A DNA stretch of 64,000 nucleotides from Rhodanobacter spathiphylli B39 (GTDB lineage Bacteria > Pseudomonadota > Gammaproteobacteria > Xanthomonadales > Rhodanobacteraceae), in contig NZ_AJXT01000046.1 in NCBI RefSeq assembly GCF_000264295.1, positions 38,654 through 102,653 on the forward strand, given 5' to 3'. The translations under genes were made by a program, and so were the position numbers. Positions 1 through 8,176 of this stretch are shown here, one piece after another; positions within the stretch are counted from its first letter, which is position 1, and the number at the start of each line of letters is the position of its first letter. Under the pieces are notes generated by a model, which worked only from the letters and a program-made list of their open reading frames with translations, did no database searches and was not told the DNA's origin.

Positions 1-25
1 GCTAGGGGCCGCACCCTCTCCCCAC

Positions 26-48
26 CCCCTCTCCCGCAGGGAGAGGGG
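26..48. repeat. REP-like GC-rich palindrome, copy 1
   Basis: A perfect inverted repeat, CCCCTCTCCC / GGGAGAGGGG with a 3-base loop, lies just upstream of pilD. The flank on its left (CCCTCTCCCCACC) resembles the tail seen next to the copies near 23.2 and 32.85 kb. It is probably the local REP-type intergenic repeat and could act as a terminator or mRNA stabiliser after the gene to the left of the window. Confidence 0.6.
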
Positions 49-69
49 CCTTAAAAGCAAGGCTGACGC

Positions 70-927
70 ATGCCCGATCTTCCGTTCGCCCTCTGGATTG
101 CCCTGGCCGCCGTGCTCGGCCTGCTGGTGGGCAGCTTTCTCAACGTGGTGATCCTGCGCCTGCCCGAGCGCATGGCTGCGGCCTGGCGCCACGAAGCCCG
201 TGACGTGCTGAAGATCGAGGGCGACGCCGAACCCATGCCCCCGGGCATCGTGCGCGAGCCGTCACACTGCCCGCACTGCAAGCATCCGCTGTCGGCGCTG
301 GACAACATCCCGCTGTTCGGCTGGCTGCTGCTGCGCGGACGCTGCCGCTATTGCCAGACGAAAATCTCGATCCAGTACCCGCTGGTGGAATTGCTCAGCG
401 GCATCCTGAGCGCGGTGATCGTGTGGAAGTTCGGGCCCTCGTGGGCCGCGCTGGCGGGACTGGGGTTCACCTGGGTCTTGATCGCGGCAGCCGGCATCGA
501 CTTCCGCACTCAATTGCTGCCCGATCAGCTGACCTTGCCGCTGTTGTGGCTTGGTCTGTTGCTGTCGTTGCTGCCGATGTTCGTCAGCGCACCCAGCGCG
601 ATTCTTGCCGCGGCGATCGGCTACCTCAGCCTGTGGAGCGTGTACTGGGGATTCAAGCTGCTGACCGGCAAGGAAGGCATGGGTTACGGCGATTTCAAGC
701 TGTTGGCGGCCCTGGGCGCGTGGATGGGCCCGGTCGCGCTGCTGCCGATCGTGCTGCTGTCCTCGCTGATCGGCGCGCTGGTGGGCGGCAGCCTGATCGC
801 ACTGCGCAAGCATGAGCGCGAGATCCCGATGCCGTTCGGCCCGTTCATCGCTGCCGCGGGCTGGGTCTGGTTCGTGGCCGGCCCGGATCTGCTGGACGGC
901 TATCTGCATCTGACCGGCATGCGATGA
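70..927 (+). CDS. pilD: Prepilin peptidase / N-methyltransferase PilD
   Basis: Inner-membrane aspartyl protease that cleaves the leader of type IV prepilins and type II secretion pseudopilins and methylates the new N-terminus. The 285-residue length is normal. The cytoplasmic zinc loop has two CxxC pairs (C67/C70 and C92/C95). The two catalytic aspartates of the family are visible at D144 (in GIDFRTQ) and D208 (in GYGDFK), and about eight hydrophobic segments follow the first one at residues 8-28. It overlaps coaE by four bases (ATGA), an order conserved in Xanthomonadales and Pseudomonas, where pilB and pilC usually lie upstream; these would be to the left of the window. Confidence 0.95.
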   Translation: MPDLPFALWIALAAVLGLLVGSFLNVVILRLPERMAAAWRHEARDVLKIEGDAEPMPPGIVREPSHCPHCKHPLSALDNIPLFGWLLLRGRCRYCQTKISIQYPLVELLSGILSAVIVWKFGPSWAALAGLGFTWVLIAAAGIDFRTQLLPDQLTLPLLWLGLLLSLLPMFVSAPSAILAAAIGYLSLWSVYWGFKLLTGKEGMGYGDFKLLAALGAWMGPVALLPIVLLSSLIGALVGGSLIALRKHEREIPMPFGPFIAAAGWVWFVAGPDLLDGYLHLTGMR

Positions 928-1547
928 CCGGGCATCGAGCGGCGCTGGTGATCGGGCTCACCGGTGGCATCGCCGCCGGCAAGACCGCGGTGACGCGACG
1001 CTTCGAGGCGCTGGGCGTGCACGTGCATGATGCCGACGTGGCAGCCCGCGACGTGATCGAACCCGGCACGTCGGGCCTGGCCGAAGTGGTCGCGGCATTC
1101 GGGGCCGACGTGCTGGACGATGCCGGTCGCCTGGATCGCGCCGCCATGCGCCAGCGCGTCTTCGCCGACCCGGGCGCGCGCCGCACGCTGGAGGCCATCA
1201 TCCATCCGCGCGTGCGGCAGTGGCTGCACGACCGCGCGATGGCCGAAGCGGGCCCTTATTGCCTGCTGGCCATTCCGCTGCTGGTCGAGAACATCGAACA
1301 CTACCGCTGGATCGATCGCGTCCTGCTGGTCGATGCGCCCGAAGCGACCCAGCTTGCCCGCCTGACGGCGCGAGACGGCATTGACGAAACCCTGGCCCGT
1401 CGCATGCTGGCCAACCAGGCCGTGCGCCAAGAACGCCTCGCCATCGCCCACGACGTCATCGACAACAGCGGCGACGAAGCCGCCCTCGACCAGGCAGTTG
1501 TCCATCTGCACCAGCGCTATCTGGAACTGGCACGCCGCGTTTCCTGA
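924..1547 (+). CDS. coaE: Dephospho-CoA kinase CoaE
   Basis: Cytoplasmic enzyme that phosphorylates the 3'-hydroxyl of the ribose of dephospho-CoA, the last step of coenzyme A synthesis. At 207 residues it has the usual length. The N-terminal P-loop (GLTGGIAAGKT) and the downstream HPRV motif typical of the family are present. The ATG overlaps the pilD stop, so it is translationally coupled to pilD. The yacG and zapD genes that often follow coaE are absent; the next gene is convergent. Confidence 0.95.
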   Translation: MTGHRAALVIGLTGGIAAGKTAVTRRFEALGVHVHDADVAARDVIEPGTSGLAEVVAAFGADVLDDAGRLDRAAMRQRVFADPGARRTLEAIIHPRVRQWLHDRAMAEAGPYCLLAIPLLVENIEHYRWIDRVLLVDAPEATQLARLTARDGIDETLARRMLANQAVRQERLAIAHDVIDNSGDEAALDQAVVHLHQRYLELARRVS

Positions 1548-1587
1548 TGCGGCGGCAAACCGGCGGGCGGTGCCCGCGACCGCTACG

Positions 1588-2544
1588 TCACGGCCAGAAC
1601 TCGCGGGTTCCCGCAACGCCCTGACCGCTGTTGGCGCGGGCCTGGGCGACGTGCGCCGGCGCCAGGCCGCCCAAGGCGTAGACGGGCAATGCCGCTGCTT
1701 CCGCCAGCGACTGGAAGCAGGTCCAACCCAGAGGCGGAATCTGCAGATGGGCAGGCGTGGCGGCGACCGGCGCCAGGGTGGCGAAATCCACACCCAGCTG
1801 CCCGGCCCGGGCCAGGTCAGCCGCGTCATGGCAGCTGGCACCGATCAACTGCGACGGCGGCAGGGGGCGCCCGCCAAGCGCCGCCACCTCGCGATTGCGC
1901 AGCTGCACGCCGATATCCAGCAGCTGCGCACCTTCGATGTCACCGTGCAGCAGCAGTTGCGAACCATGGCGGCGGGCCAGTGGCAGCAGCCCGGCAGCGA
2001 GTTCGCGCACCATCTCGCGCGGCCACAGCGGCAAGTGCAACTGCACCAGTTGCGCGCTGCGTTCGATCGCCTGGCCGATCCGCTCGAACCACGCGCCGGC
2101 CTGCTCCGGCGGCACGTCGACCGGGGTGATGGCGTAGCGGGAGGGCAGGCGCAACGCCTGCAGGATCGCGCGATCGGCCCGGGTCAGCATGGACGGATCG
2201 ACCTGCTCCGGCGGCAGCCATTGCAAGGCCTGCCCTTCCAGCGACCGCGGCTCCCCTTCCCATTGCTCGGTCTGCCAGGTATCCAGCAGCAGCTCGCGAT
2301 CGGGATAGTGGCAGGGCACGCGGATCAGCGGCTCCGCGCGCAGCAGGGTGACGCCGATCTCCTCGCGCAACTCCCGCGCCAGCGCCTCGAAGGGTGTCTC
2401 GTCCGCCTCCAGCTTGCCGCCGGGAAACTCCCACAGGCCGGCCAGATGCTTGCCCGGCGGTCGCTGCGCCAGCAGCACGCGACCCAGCGCATCGAGCATG
2501 ACCGCGGCCATCACGTGCATGACCGGTTTCGGCTCGACCGGCAT
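1588..2544 (-). CDS. Nudix hydrolase (MutT-like) fused to a ThiE/TenI-like domain
   Basis: The 318-residue protein has an N-terminal MutT-like Nudix domain with a complete Nudix box at about residues 43-65 (GGKLEADET...REL-REEIGV). The C-terminal half (about 150-310) resembles thiamine-phosphate synthase/TenI, with IGASCHDAADLARAG and LGGLAPAHV. The family is known in Pseudomonas and Xanthomonas as a presumed 8-oxo-dGTP diphosphatase with an appended ThiE-like domain of unknown role. I chose the ATG at 2544 because the homologous region starts there and it lies 5 bases after the folA stop, indicating an operon with folA. Sanitation of oxidised nucleotides is the likely job; the ThiE-like part may be non-catalytic. 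Confidence 0.85.
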   Translation of the reverse strand: MPVEPKPVMHVMAAVMLDALGRVLLAQRPPGKHLAGLWEFPGGKLEADETPFEALARELREEIGVTLLRAEPLIRVPCHYPDRELLLDTWQTEQWEGEPRSLEGQALQWLPPEQVDPSMLTRADRAILQALRLPSRYAITPVDVPPEQAGAWFERIGQAIERSAQLVQLHLPLWPREMVRELAAGLLPLARRHGSQLLLHGDIEGAQLLDIGVQLRNREVAALGGRPLPPSQLIGASCHDAADLARAGQLGVDFATLAPVAATPAHLQIPPLGWTCFQSLAEAAALPVYALGGLAPAHVAQARANSGQGVAGTREFWP

Positions 2545-2549
2545 GGTAG

Positions 2550-3038
2550 TCAGTTGTTGCGCAGGTACTCGACCATGTCGAAATCGTAGGCATGGTCCGC
2601 ATCGGCCTTGTGGTGCACGCGCGACACCTCGGTCCACTCGCTGAAATGCACGCCCGGGAAGAACGTGTCGGCGCCATCGACGGCGGCGCTGACCCAGGTC
2701 AGATACATGCGGCGCGCGCGCTGCAGGGCTTCGTGGAACACCATGCCGCCGCCGATCACCATCAGCCCGGTGTTGTCGCAGCGCGCCTGCGCCTCTTCGA
2801 TGGAGCGTACCGTGATCTGCCCGGGAAACGGCGCCTCGTGGCGGCGGCTGAGCACCAGGTTGACCCGGTCCGGCAGTGCGCGGCCGATCGACAGCGCCGT
2901 GTTGTAGCCCATCAACACGTTCTTGCCGGTGGTCAGTTGCTTGAACCAGCGCAGGTCATCGGGCAGATGCCAGGGCAGCTGTCCCTTGCGGCCGATCGCG
3001 AAGTTTTCGTCGAGTGCAGCAATCAGCGAGATGGCCAT
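2550..3038 (-). CDS. folA: Dihydrofolate reductase
   Basis: Reduces dihydrofolate to tetrahydrofolate with NADPH and is the trimethoprim target. Length is 162 residues, as in other chromosomal DHFRs. The start MAISLIAALDENFAIG, the PWHLPDD segment carrying the substrate-binding Asp (D28, equivalent to E. coli D27), and VIGGGMVF for NADPH binding are all present. It regenerates the folate oxidised by ThyA, which is encoded 146 bases upstream on the same strand. An AAGGA sequence sits at RBS distance before the start. Confidence 0.97.
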   Translation of the reverse strand: MAISLIAALDENFAIGRKGQLPWHLPDDLRWFKQLTTGKNVLMGYNTALSIGRALPDRVNLVLSRRHEAPFPGQITVRSIEEAQARCDNTGLMVIGGGMVFHEALQRARRMYLTWVSAAVDGADTFFPGVHFSEWTEVSRVHHKADADHAYDFDMVEYLRNN

Positions 3039-3184
3039 GGAGAATCCTTGTAGGGCTGGTTCATGGGGGCGACCGGCATCCGGGGAAGATGCCGTCGAAT
3101 CGCTCTGGATATTAACAGGCCGCGCCAGGGCTGCGACGACATTCCACCCTTCCAGGCCGGCCTCGGCAGGCTCCAGCCGCAGGC

Positions 3185-3979
3185 CTAGACCGCGACTTCG
3201 GCCTTGATCGCCGGGTGCGACCGGTAGCCTTCGATCGTGACGTCCTCGTAGCGGAAATCGAAGATCGAACCCACCGCCGGATTGAGCTTCAGCTGCGGCA
3301 ACGGCAGCTCGTCGCGGCTCAGCTGCAGTCGCGCCTGTTCCAGGTGGTTGTTGTACAGATGCGCGTCACCCAGGGTGTGCACGAAATCGCCGACGCCCAA
3401 CCCGCAGACCTGGGCCACCATGTGGGTCAGCAGCGCGTAACTGGCGATGTTGAACGGCACGCCCAGGAAGATGTCGCCGGAGCGCTGGTACAGCTGGCAG
3501 CTGAGCTTTCCATCCGCCACGTAGAACTGGAACATCGTGTGACAGGGCAGCAACGCCATCTTCGGCAGCTCGCCCACGTTCCAGGCGTTGACGATCAGCC
3601 GCCGCGAGTCCGGGTTGCGCCTGATCTCGTCGATCACCCAGGCGATCTGGTCGACCACGCCGCCGTCGGCCGTGCGCCAGGCGCGCCACTGTTCGCCGTA
3701 AACCGGACCGAGGTCGCCGTTCGGGTCGGCCCACTCGTCCCAGATCCGCACGCCATGTTCTTTCAGGTAACCGATGTTGGTGTCACCTCGCAGGAACCAG
3801 ATCAGCTCGTGCACGATCGACTTCAGGTGCAGCTTCTTGGTGGTGACCAGCGGAAAGCCCCGGTTGAGATCGAAGCGCATCTGCCAGCCGAACACGCTGC
3901 GCGTGCCGGTGCCGGTGCGATCGGTCTTTTCGGTGCCATGGTCGAGAACGTGGCGAAGCAGGTCGAGGTAGGCGCGCAT
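3185..3979 (-). CDS. thyA: Thymidylate synthase
   Basis: Converts dUMP to dTMP using methylene-tetrahydrofolate. The 264-residue length equals that of E. coli ThyA. The catalytic cysteine in [11 protein letters not shown] is residue 146, the same number as in E. coli. The N-terminal [11 protein letters not shown] phosphate-binding segment is complete. It is followed by folA on the same strand and preceded, on the far side of an inserted plus-strand gene, by lgt. The lgt-thyA pairing is common in proteobacteria. Confidence 0.98.
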   Translation of the reverse strand: MRAYLDLLRHVLDHGTEKTDRTGTGTRSVFGWQMRFDLNRGFPLVTTKKLHLKSIVHELIWFLRGDTNIGYLKEHGVRIWDEWADPNGDLGPVYGEQWRAWRTADGGVVDQIAWVIDEIRRNPDSRRLIVNAWNVGELPKMALLPCHTMFQFYVADGKLSCQLYQRSGDIFLGVPFNIASYALLTHMVAQVCGLGVGDFVHTLGDAHLYNNHLEQARLQLSRDELPLPQLKLNPAVGSIFDFRYEDVTIEGYRSHPAIKAEVAV

Positions 3980-4071
3980 CCGCCGATTCTAGCCCGAGGG
4001 GCATGACAACGGTCACTGCCGCCGCGCGCCGACACGACATAGACTCGGGCTTTTCCAGCGAGGAGACGAGC

Positions 4072-5082
4072 ATGGCCCAGTGGTTTTTCAGCTACGGCAA
4101 GAACACCGACCGGATCGGCCCGCTTGATGACGCCGCAGCACGGGAACAGGCCCGACGCCAACCCGACGGCTACTGCTGGAGCGAGGGCTTCACCGAGTGG
4201 AAGCCGATCCGCAGCGTGGCGGAATTCGGCGGCATGCCGCTGGCGCCACCGCCGATGCCGGCGTCGATGGGCGGCGGCCGCGCCGACGAGATCGACTACC
4301 GCATCGTCGGCACCGACATGCAGTTCGTCGAGATCGAGCTGGACCCGGGCGAAAGCGCGATCGCCGAGGCCGGCGCGCTGATGTACAAGGAAGCCGCCGT
4401 GCGGATGGACACCGTGTTCGGCGACGGCTCCAGCGGCGGCCAGAGCGGCGGCCTGATGGACAAGCTGCTGTCCGCCGGCAAGCGGGTGATCACCGGCGAA
4501 AGCCTGTTCACCACCGTGTTCACCCACACCGGCCAGGGCAAGGCGAAGGTCGCGTTCGCCGCGCCCTACCCCGGCACCGTGATGGCGATGAAGCTGTCCG
4601 ACCACGGCGGCCGGCTGATCTGCCAGAAAGATGCGTTCCTGGCCGGCGCCCGCGGCGTGCAGCTGGGCATCTTCTTCCAGCGCAAGATCCTTACCGGCCT
4701 GTTCGGCGGCGAAGGCTTCATCATGCAGAAGCTTGAAGGCGACGGCTGGGTGTTCGTGCACGCCGGCGGCACCGTGGTGCAGCGCGAGCTGAAAGCCGGC
4801 GAACGGCTCGACGTGGATACCGGCTGCGTGGTCGCCTTCCACGACACGGTGAACATGGACGTCAGGCCGGTCGGCGGCATCAAGAGCATGCTGTTCGGCG
4901 GCGAAGGCGTGTTCCTCGCCACGCTCACCGGACCGGGCACGGTGTGGCTGCAATCGCTGCCGTTCTCGCGCATGGCCGGCCGCATGCTGGCCGCGGCACC
5001 GCAAGGCGGTGGCCAGCGCCGTGGCGAGGGCTCGATCCTCGGCGGACTGGGCGACATCCTGGGCGGCGACCGGAATTTCTGA
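4072..5082 (+). CDS. AIM24 family protein with N-terminal GYF_2 domain
   Basis: The 336-residue protein begins with a GYF_2-like domain (about 1-50: WFFSYGK, GPLDD, WSEGFTEWKPI) and continues with an AIM24/TIGR00266 beta-sandwich (about 85-300, rich in Gly: FFQRKILTGLFGGEGFIMQKLEGDGWVF has the family look). The C-terminus is Gly-rich. The function of bacterial AIM24 proteins is unknown. I chose the ATG at 4072 because GAGGAG lies 5-10 bases upstream; an upstream in-frame start at 4003 has no such signal. The gene lies on the plus strand between lgt and thyA, which are usually adjacent, so it is probably an insertion into that operon. Confidence 0.85.
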   Translation: MAQWFFSYGKNTDRIGPLDDAAAREQARRQPDGYCWSEGFTEWKPIRSVAEFGGMPLAPPPMPASMGGGRADEIDYRIVGTDMQFVEIELDPGESAIAEAGALMYKEAAVRMDTVFGDGSSGGQSGGLMDKLLSAGKRVITGESLFTTVFTHTGQGKAKVAFAAPYPGTVMAMKLSDHGGRLICQKDAFLAGARGVQLGIFFQRKILTGLFGGEGFIMQKLEGDGWVFVHAGGTVVQRELKAGERLDVDTGCVVAFHDTVNMDVRPVGGIKSMLFGGEGVFLATLTGPGTVWLQSLPFSRMAGRMLAAAPQGGGQRRGEGSILGGLGDILGGDRNF

Positions 5083-5116
5083 GTGACTGCGTTCCGCAGG
5101 GCGGGCCGTGCCCGCC

Positions 5117-5935
5117 TTACGGAGCGGAAGCCAGCGGCAGCGTCGGCGCCCGGCGCGACATCGCGATCAGCCCCAGCCCGACGGCGATCAGCGGCAACGA
5201 CTGCATCTGTCCCATCGTCACCCACGACGTGCCGAACAGGTAGCCGAGTTGCGCGTCGGGCACGCGCACGAATTCCACAGCGAAGCGGAAACAGCCGTAT
5301 AGCAGCGCGAACAGGCCCGACACCAGGTAGCGCGGCCGCGGCTTCAGCGAAACCAGCCACAACACCGCGAACAGCACCACGCCCTCCAGCAGCATTTCGT
5401 ACAACTGCGAAGGGTGCCGCGGCAGCCGGTCCGGCGCTTGGGGGAAGATCATCGCCCACGGCACGTCAGTCGGCTTGCCCCACAGCTCGCCATTGATGAA
5501 GTTGCCCAGACGACCCAGCCCCAGCCCGATCGGCACCAGCGGCGCCACGAAATCGATGGTGTCGAAGAAATGCAGTTTCTGCCGCCGCGACCACCACCAG
5601 CCCGCCGCCAGCACGCCGAGCAGGCCGCCGTGGAAGCTCATCCCGCCGTCCCACACCTTGAACAGGGTCAGCGGTGCGGTCCAGATCCAGTCGATGTCGG
5701 CATAGAACAGCATGTACCAGATGCGCCCGCCCGCGATCACGCCGAGCATGCCGTAGAACAGCAGATCCCCCAGCGCATCGCGGGTGACCGGAAGCCGTCC
5801 GCGCCGGCGCCGGTACTCGCCCAGCACGGCCACGAAAAAGAAGCCCAACAGATACATCAGGCCATACCAGTGCACCTGCACCGGGCCGAGATGAAACGCG
5901 ACGGGATTGATATCGACGATGTAGGGCTGGGACAT
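5117..5935 (-). CDS. lgt: Prolipoprotein diacylglyceryl transferase
   Basis: Inner-membrane enzyme that moves diacylglycerol from phosphatidylglycerol to the lipobox cysteine of prolipoproteins, the first step of lipoprotein maturation. The 272-residue product has about seven membrane segments, the HGGLLG motif with the essential His, and the signature [14 protein letters not shown] chose the ATG at 5935 ([14 protein letters not shown]), where the family starts, rather than the upstream in-frame start at 5995. It is divergent from the S9 peptidase gene across a 235-base spacer. Confidence 0.96.
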   Translation of the reverse strand: MSQPYIVDINPVAFHLGPVQVHWYGLMYLLGFFFVAVLGEYRRRRGRLPVTRDALGDLLFYGMLGVIAGGRIWYMLFYADIDWIWTAPLTLFKVWDGGMSFHGGLLGVLAAGWWWSRRQKLHFFDTIDFVAPLVPIGLGLGRLGNFINGELWGKPTDVPWAMIFPQAPDRLPRHPSQLYEMLLEGVVLFAVLWLVSLKPRPRYLVSGLFALLYGCFRFAVEFVRVPDAQLGYLFGTSWVTMGQMQSLPLIAVGLGLIAMSRRAPTLPLASAP

Positions 5936-6106
5936 GACGGAGGCGTACTGGTAAAGAAAAGCAAGTGTAGCGGGCCGGCAGGGCGCAACGGACATCCACC
6001 GCCGCCACTTTTGACGCTGGCTCCGCGCGGGCTAGAATCCTCCACAGACAGCACCGCGCGCGTCGGGGAAACGGGAATCGCGCCGCTGTCGGGGAAGATC
6101 ACGGCC

Positions 6107-6126
6107 CGACCATGCAAGCATGGTCG
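6107..6126. promoter_or_regulatory. 20-base inverted repeat, possible operator
   Basis: CGACCATGC, AA, GCATGGTCG form a perfect 9-base inverted repeat with a two-base centre, 45 bases upstream of the S9 peptidase start in the lgt/peptidase divergent spacer. The short spacer favours a dimeric DNA-binding protein site over an RNA hairpin. No regulator is identified. Confidence 0.4.
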
Positions 6127-6170
6127 CATGGCCTGATTCATTGCACTCGGATCGCATCAAGGGGAAATCG

Positions 6171-8138
6171 ATGTCCTGTCACTTCGCGCGGACACTGCTG
6201 TCCGCTACTTGCCTGCTATTGCCGCTCGCCGCCGTGGCGGCCGATGTGGTGCCCGCGGAGGACTTCGCGCGCCACGCACCACTGACGATGCCCAGCCTTT
6301 CCCCGGACGGAAAGCACTTCGCCGTCAACATGAACCTTGCCGACGGCGATTCGCACGCCCTGGTGGTTTATGACGTAGCCGACATGAGCAAGCCGATCAG
6401 CATGTTGCGCCTGCCCAAGTACGAACTGGCCGTCGACATCTCCTGGGTCAGCAACACGCGGTTGGTGGTGGAAAAGGGCAGACAACAGGGTTCGATTGAC
6501 AAGCCAGTGGCAACCGGCGAGGTGATCGCCACCGACATCGACGGTAAGCACCAGGACTACCTGTACGGCCCCGAAAGCAACTACGGCACCCGCGCAGGCA
6601 CGCGCGGCACCGACCGGGGCTGGGGTTTCGTGGCCGGCCTGCCGGAACTCGCCAACGGCAACTTCTTCATGACCACGTACAGCTGGGACAACCAGGATTA
6701 CAGCACCCTGTACGATGTCGATGCCGGCAGGAACACCCGGCACCTGGTCGGCCAGATCAAGGTGGGCGGCCTGAGCTTCATGGTCGGGCCTGATGGCAAG
6801 GCTCACTATGCCTTCGGTCGCAACGACAACTGGGACTACGTCATCTATCACTCGCAAGGTGGCAACTGGACGCAGATGAATCCCAGCCAGGCTGGCGGGA
6901 CTTTCACCCCGCTTTTCTTCACCCCGGACCGGCAGCGCATCTACGCCAGTCAGTCTGTCGACGGCGGCCCGGCATCACTGATCGAGCAGGACGAACTGGG
7001 TGGCAACCGCAAGGTCCTGGCCAGCGACAGCTTTGCCAGCATCGGCATCATGGAGATCACCCCTCATCCCTACCGGCCCTTCGCCACCACGCTGGCCACC
7101 GGTATACCCCAGCCCAACTATGTCGACCCCAACGCACCGATAGCCAAGCTCCATCGGGCACTCAGCCTGAAGTTTCCCGGGAGCTACGTGCACTTCGTCA
7201 ACTTCAGCGAGGATGGCGGGAAGCTGCTGTTCTCCGTCAGCAGCGACCGTGACCCGGGCAGCTATTTCCTGATCGATACCAGGAACTACAAGGTCATCAA
7301 GCTGTTCTCAGCTGAGCCGTGGATCGATCCGGGCAAGATGGCCGAACGGCGCCCGCTGCATTTCAAGGCTCGCGACGGCATGGAGCTGGAAGCCATCCTC
7401 ACCATCCCCAAGGGTGCCGACCTTGCAAAGCTGCCGATGGTGCTGATGCCTCATGGTGGTCCGATCGATGTGCAGGACGACTGGTTCTACGATGGCGACG
7501 CCCAGTTTCTGGCCAACCGCGGTTACCTCGTGCTGCAGGTGAATTACCGAGGTTCAAGCGGTCGCGGCGTGAACTTCCGGGACGCCGGATACCGCCAGTG
7601 GGGTACCGGAATCCAGCAGGATCTCATTGATGCCGTCAAATGGGCGATCGCCGAAAACTATGCCGATCCCCAGCGCGTCTGCGTCTACGGCGCCAGCTTC
7701 GGTGGCTACTCGGCACTGATGGCGCCCATTCGCGCGCCCGGCATGTTCAAGTGTGCGGTTGGCTACGCAGGCATCTATGACATGGGTCTGCGCTACAAGA
7801 AGGGTGACACGCAGGAAAGCAAGGCCGGTCGCAATGCCTTGCGCATCCAGATGGGCGACAACCCGGCCGAACTGGCTGCCAACTCACCGGTGAACCTGGC
7901 CGGCAAGATCGACGTTCCCGTGTTCCTGATCCACGGAGAAGACGACCAGCGGGCGCCATTTGCCCATGCCAAGGCGATGCGGGCTGCGCTCGAAGCCGCC
8001 CACAAGCCATACGAATGGCTGAGCAAGCCGGGAGAAGGCCACGGGTTCTACGACGAGAAGAACAACGTCGAGCTCTATACGAAGCTGCAGGCGTTCCTTG
8101 AAAAGAACATTGGCCCAGGCGTGACGACCACGCATTGA
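6171..8138 (+). CDS. Secreted S9 family (prolyl oligopeptidase-type) peptidase, copy 1
   Basis: A 655-residue secreted serine peptidase of the alpha/beta-hydrolase S9 family (acylaminoacyl-/dipeptidyl-peptidase type) that should cleave oligopeptides. The N-terminal signal peptide ends near AAVAA. A beta-propeller covers about 35-390, and the catalytic domain holds the nucleophile S509 (GASFGGYSA), D592 (HGEDDQR) and H624 (GEGHGFY). I chose the ATG at 6171 because the signal peptide starts there with GGGGAAA upstream. It is followed 38 bases later by a homologous gene, so the pair is a tandem duplication, and then by a TonB-dependent receptor. A role in extracellular or periplasmic peptide utilisation is inferred. 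Confidence 0.9.
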   Translation: MSCHFARTLLSATCLLLPLAAVAADVVPAEDFARHAPLTMPSLSPDGKHFAVNMNLADGDSHALVVYDVADMSKPISMLRLPKYELAVDISWVSNTRLVVEKGRQQGSIDKPVATGEVIATDIDGKHQDYLYGPESNYGTRAGTRGTDRGWGFVAGLPELANGNFFMTTYSWDNQDYSTLYDVDAGRNTRHLVGQIKVGGLSFMVGPDGKAHYAFGRNDNWDYVIYHSQGGNWTQMNPSQAGGTFTPLFFTPDRQRIYASQSVDGGPASLIEQDELGGNRKVLASDSFASIGIMEITPHPYRPFATTLATGIPQPNYVDPNAPIAKLHRALSLKFPGSYVHFVNFSEDGGKLLFSVSSDRDPGSYFLIDTRNYKVIKLFSAEPWIDPGKMAERRPLHFKARDGMELEAILTIPKGADLAKLPMVLMPHGGPIDVQDDWFYDGDAQFLANRGYLVLQVNYRGSSGRGVNFRDAGYRQWGTGIQQDLIDAVKWAIAENYADPQRVCVYGASFGGYSALMAPIRAPGMFKCAVGYAGIYDMGLRYKKGDTQESKAGRNALRIQMGDNPAELAANSPVNLAGKIDVPVFLIHGEDDQRAPFAHAKAMRAALEAAHKPYEWLSKPGEGHGFYDEKNNVELYTKLQAFLEKNIGPGVTTTH

Positions 8139-8176
8139 CTTGTGTCGGACGAACCCGTCCAGTAGTGGAGAAGATC

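Noticed and set aside
1563..1577. GCGGGC/GCCCGC hairpin between coaE and the Nudix gene as terminator
   Set aside because: A 6-base stem without a T run is common by chance at this GC content.
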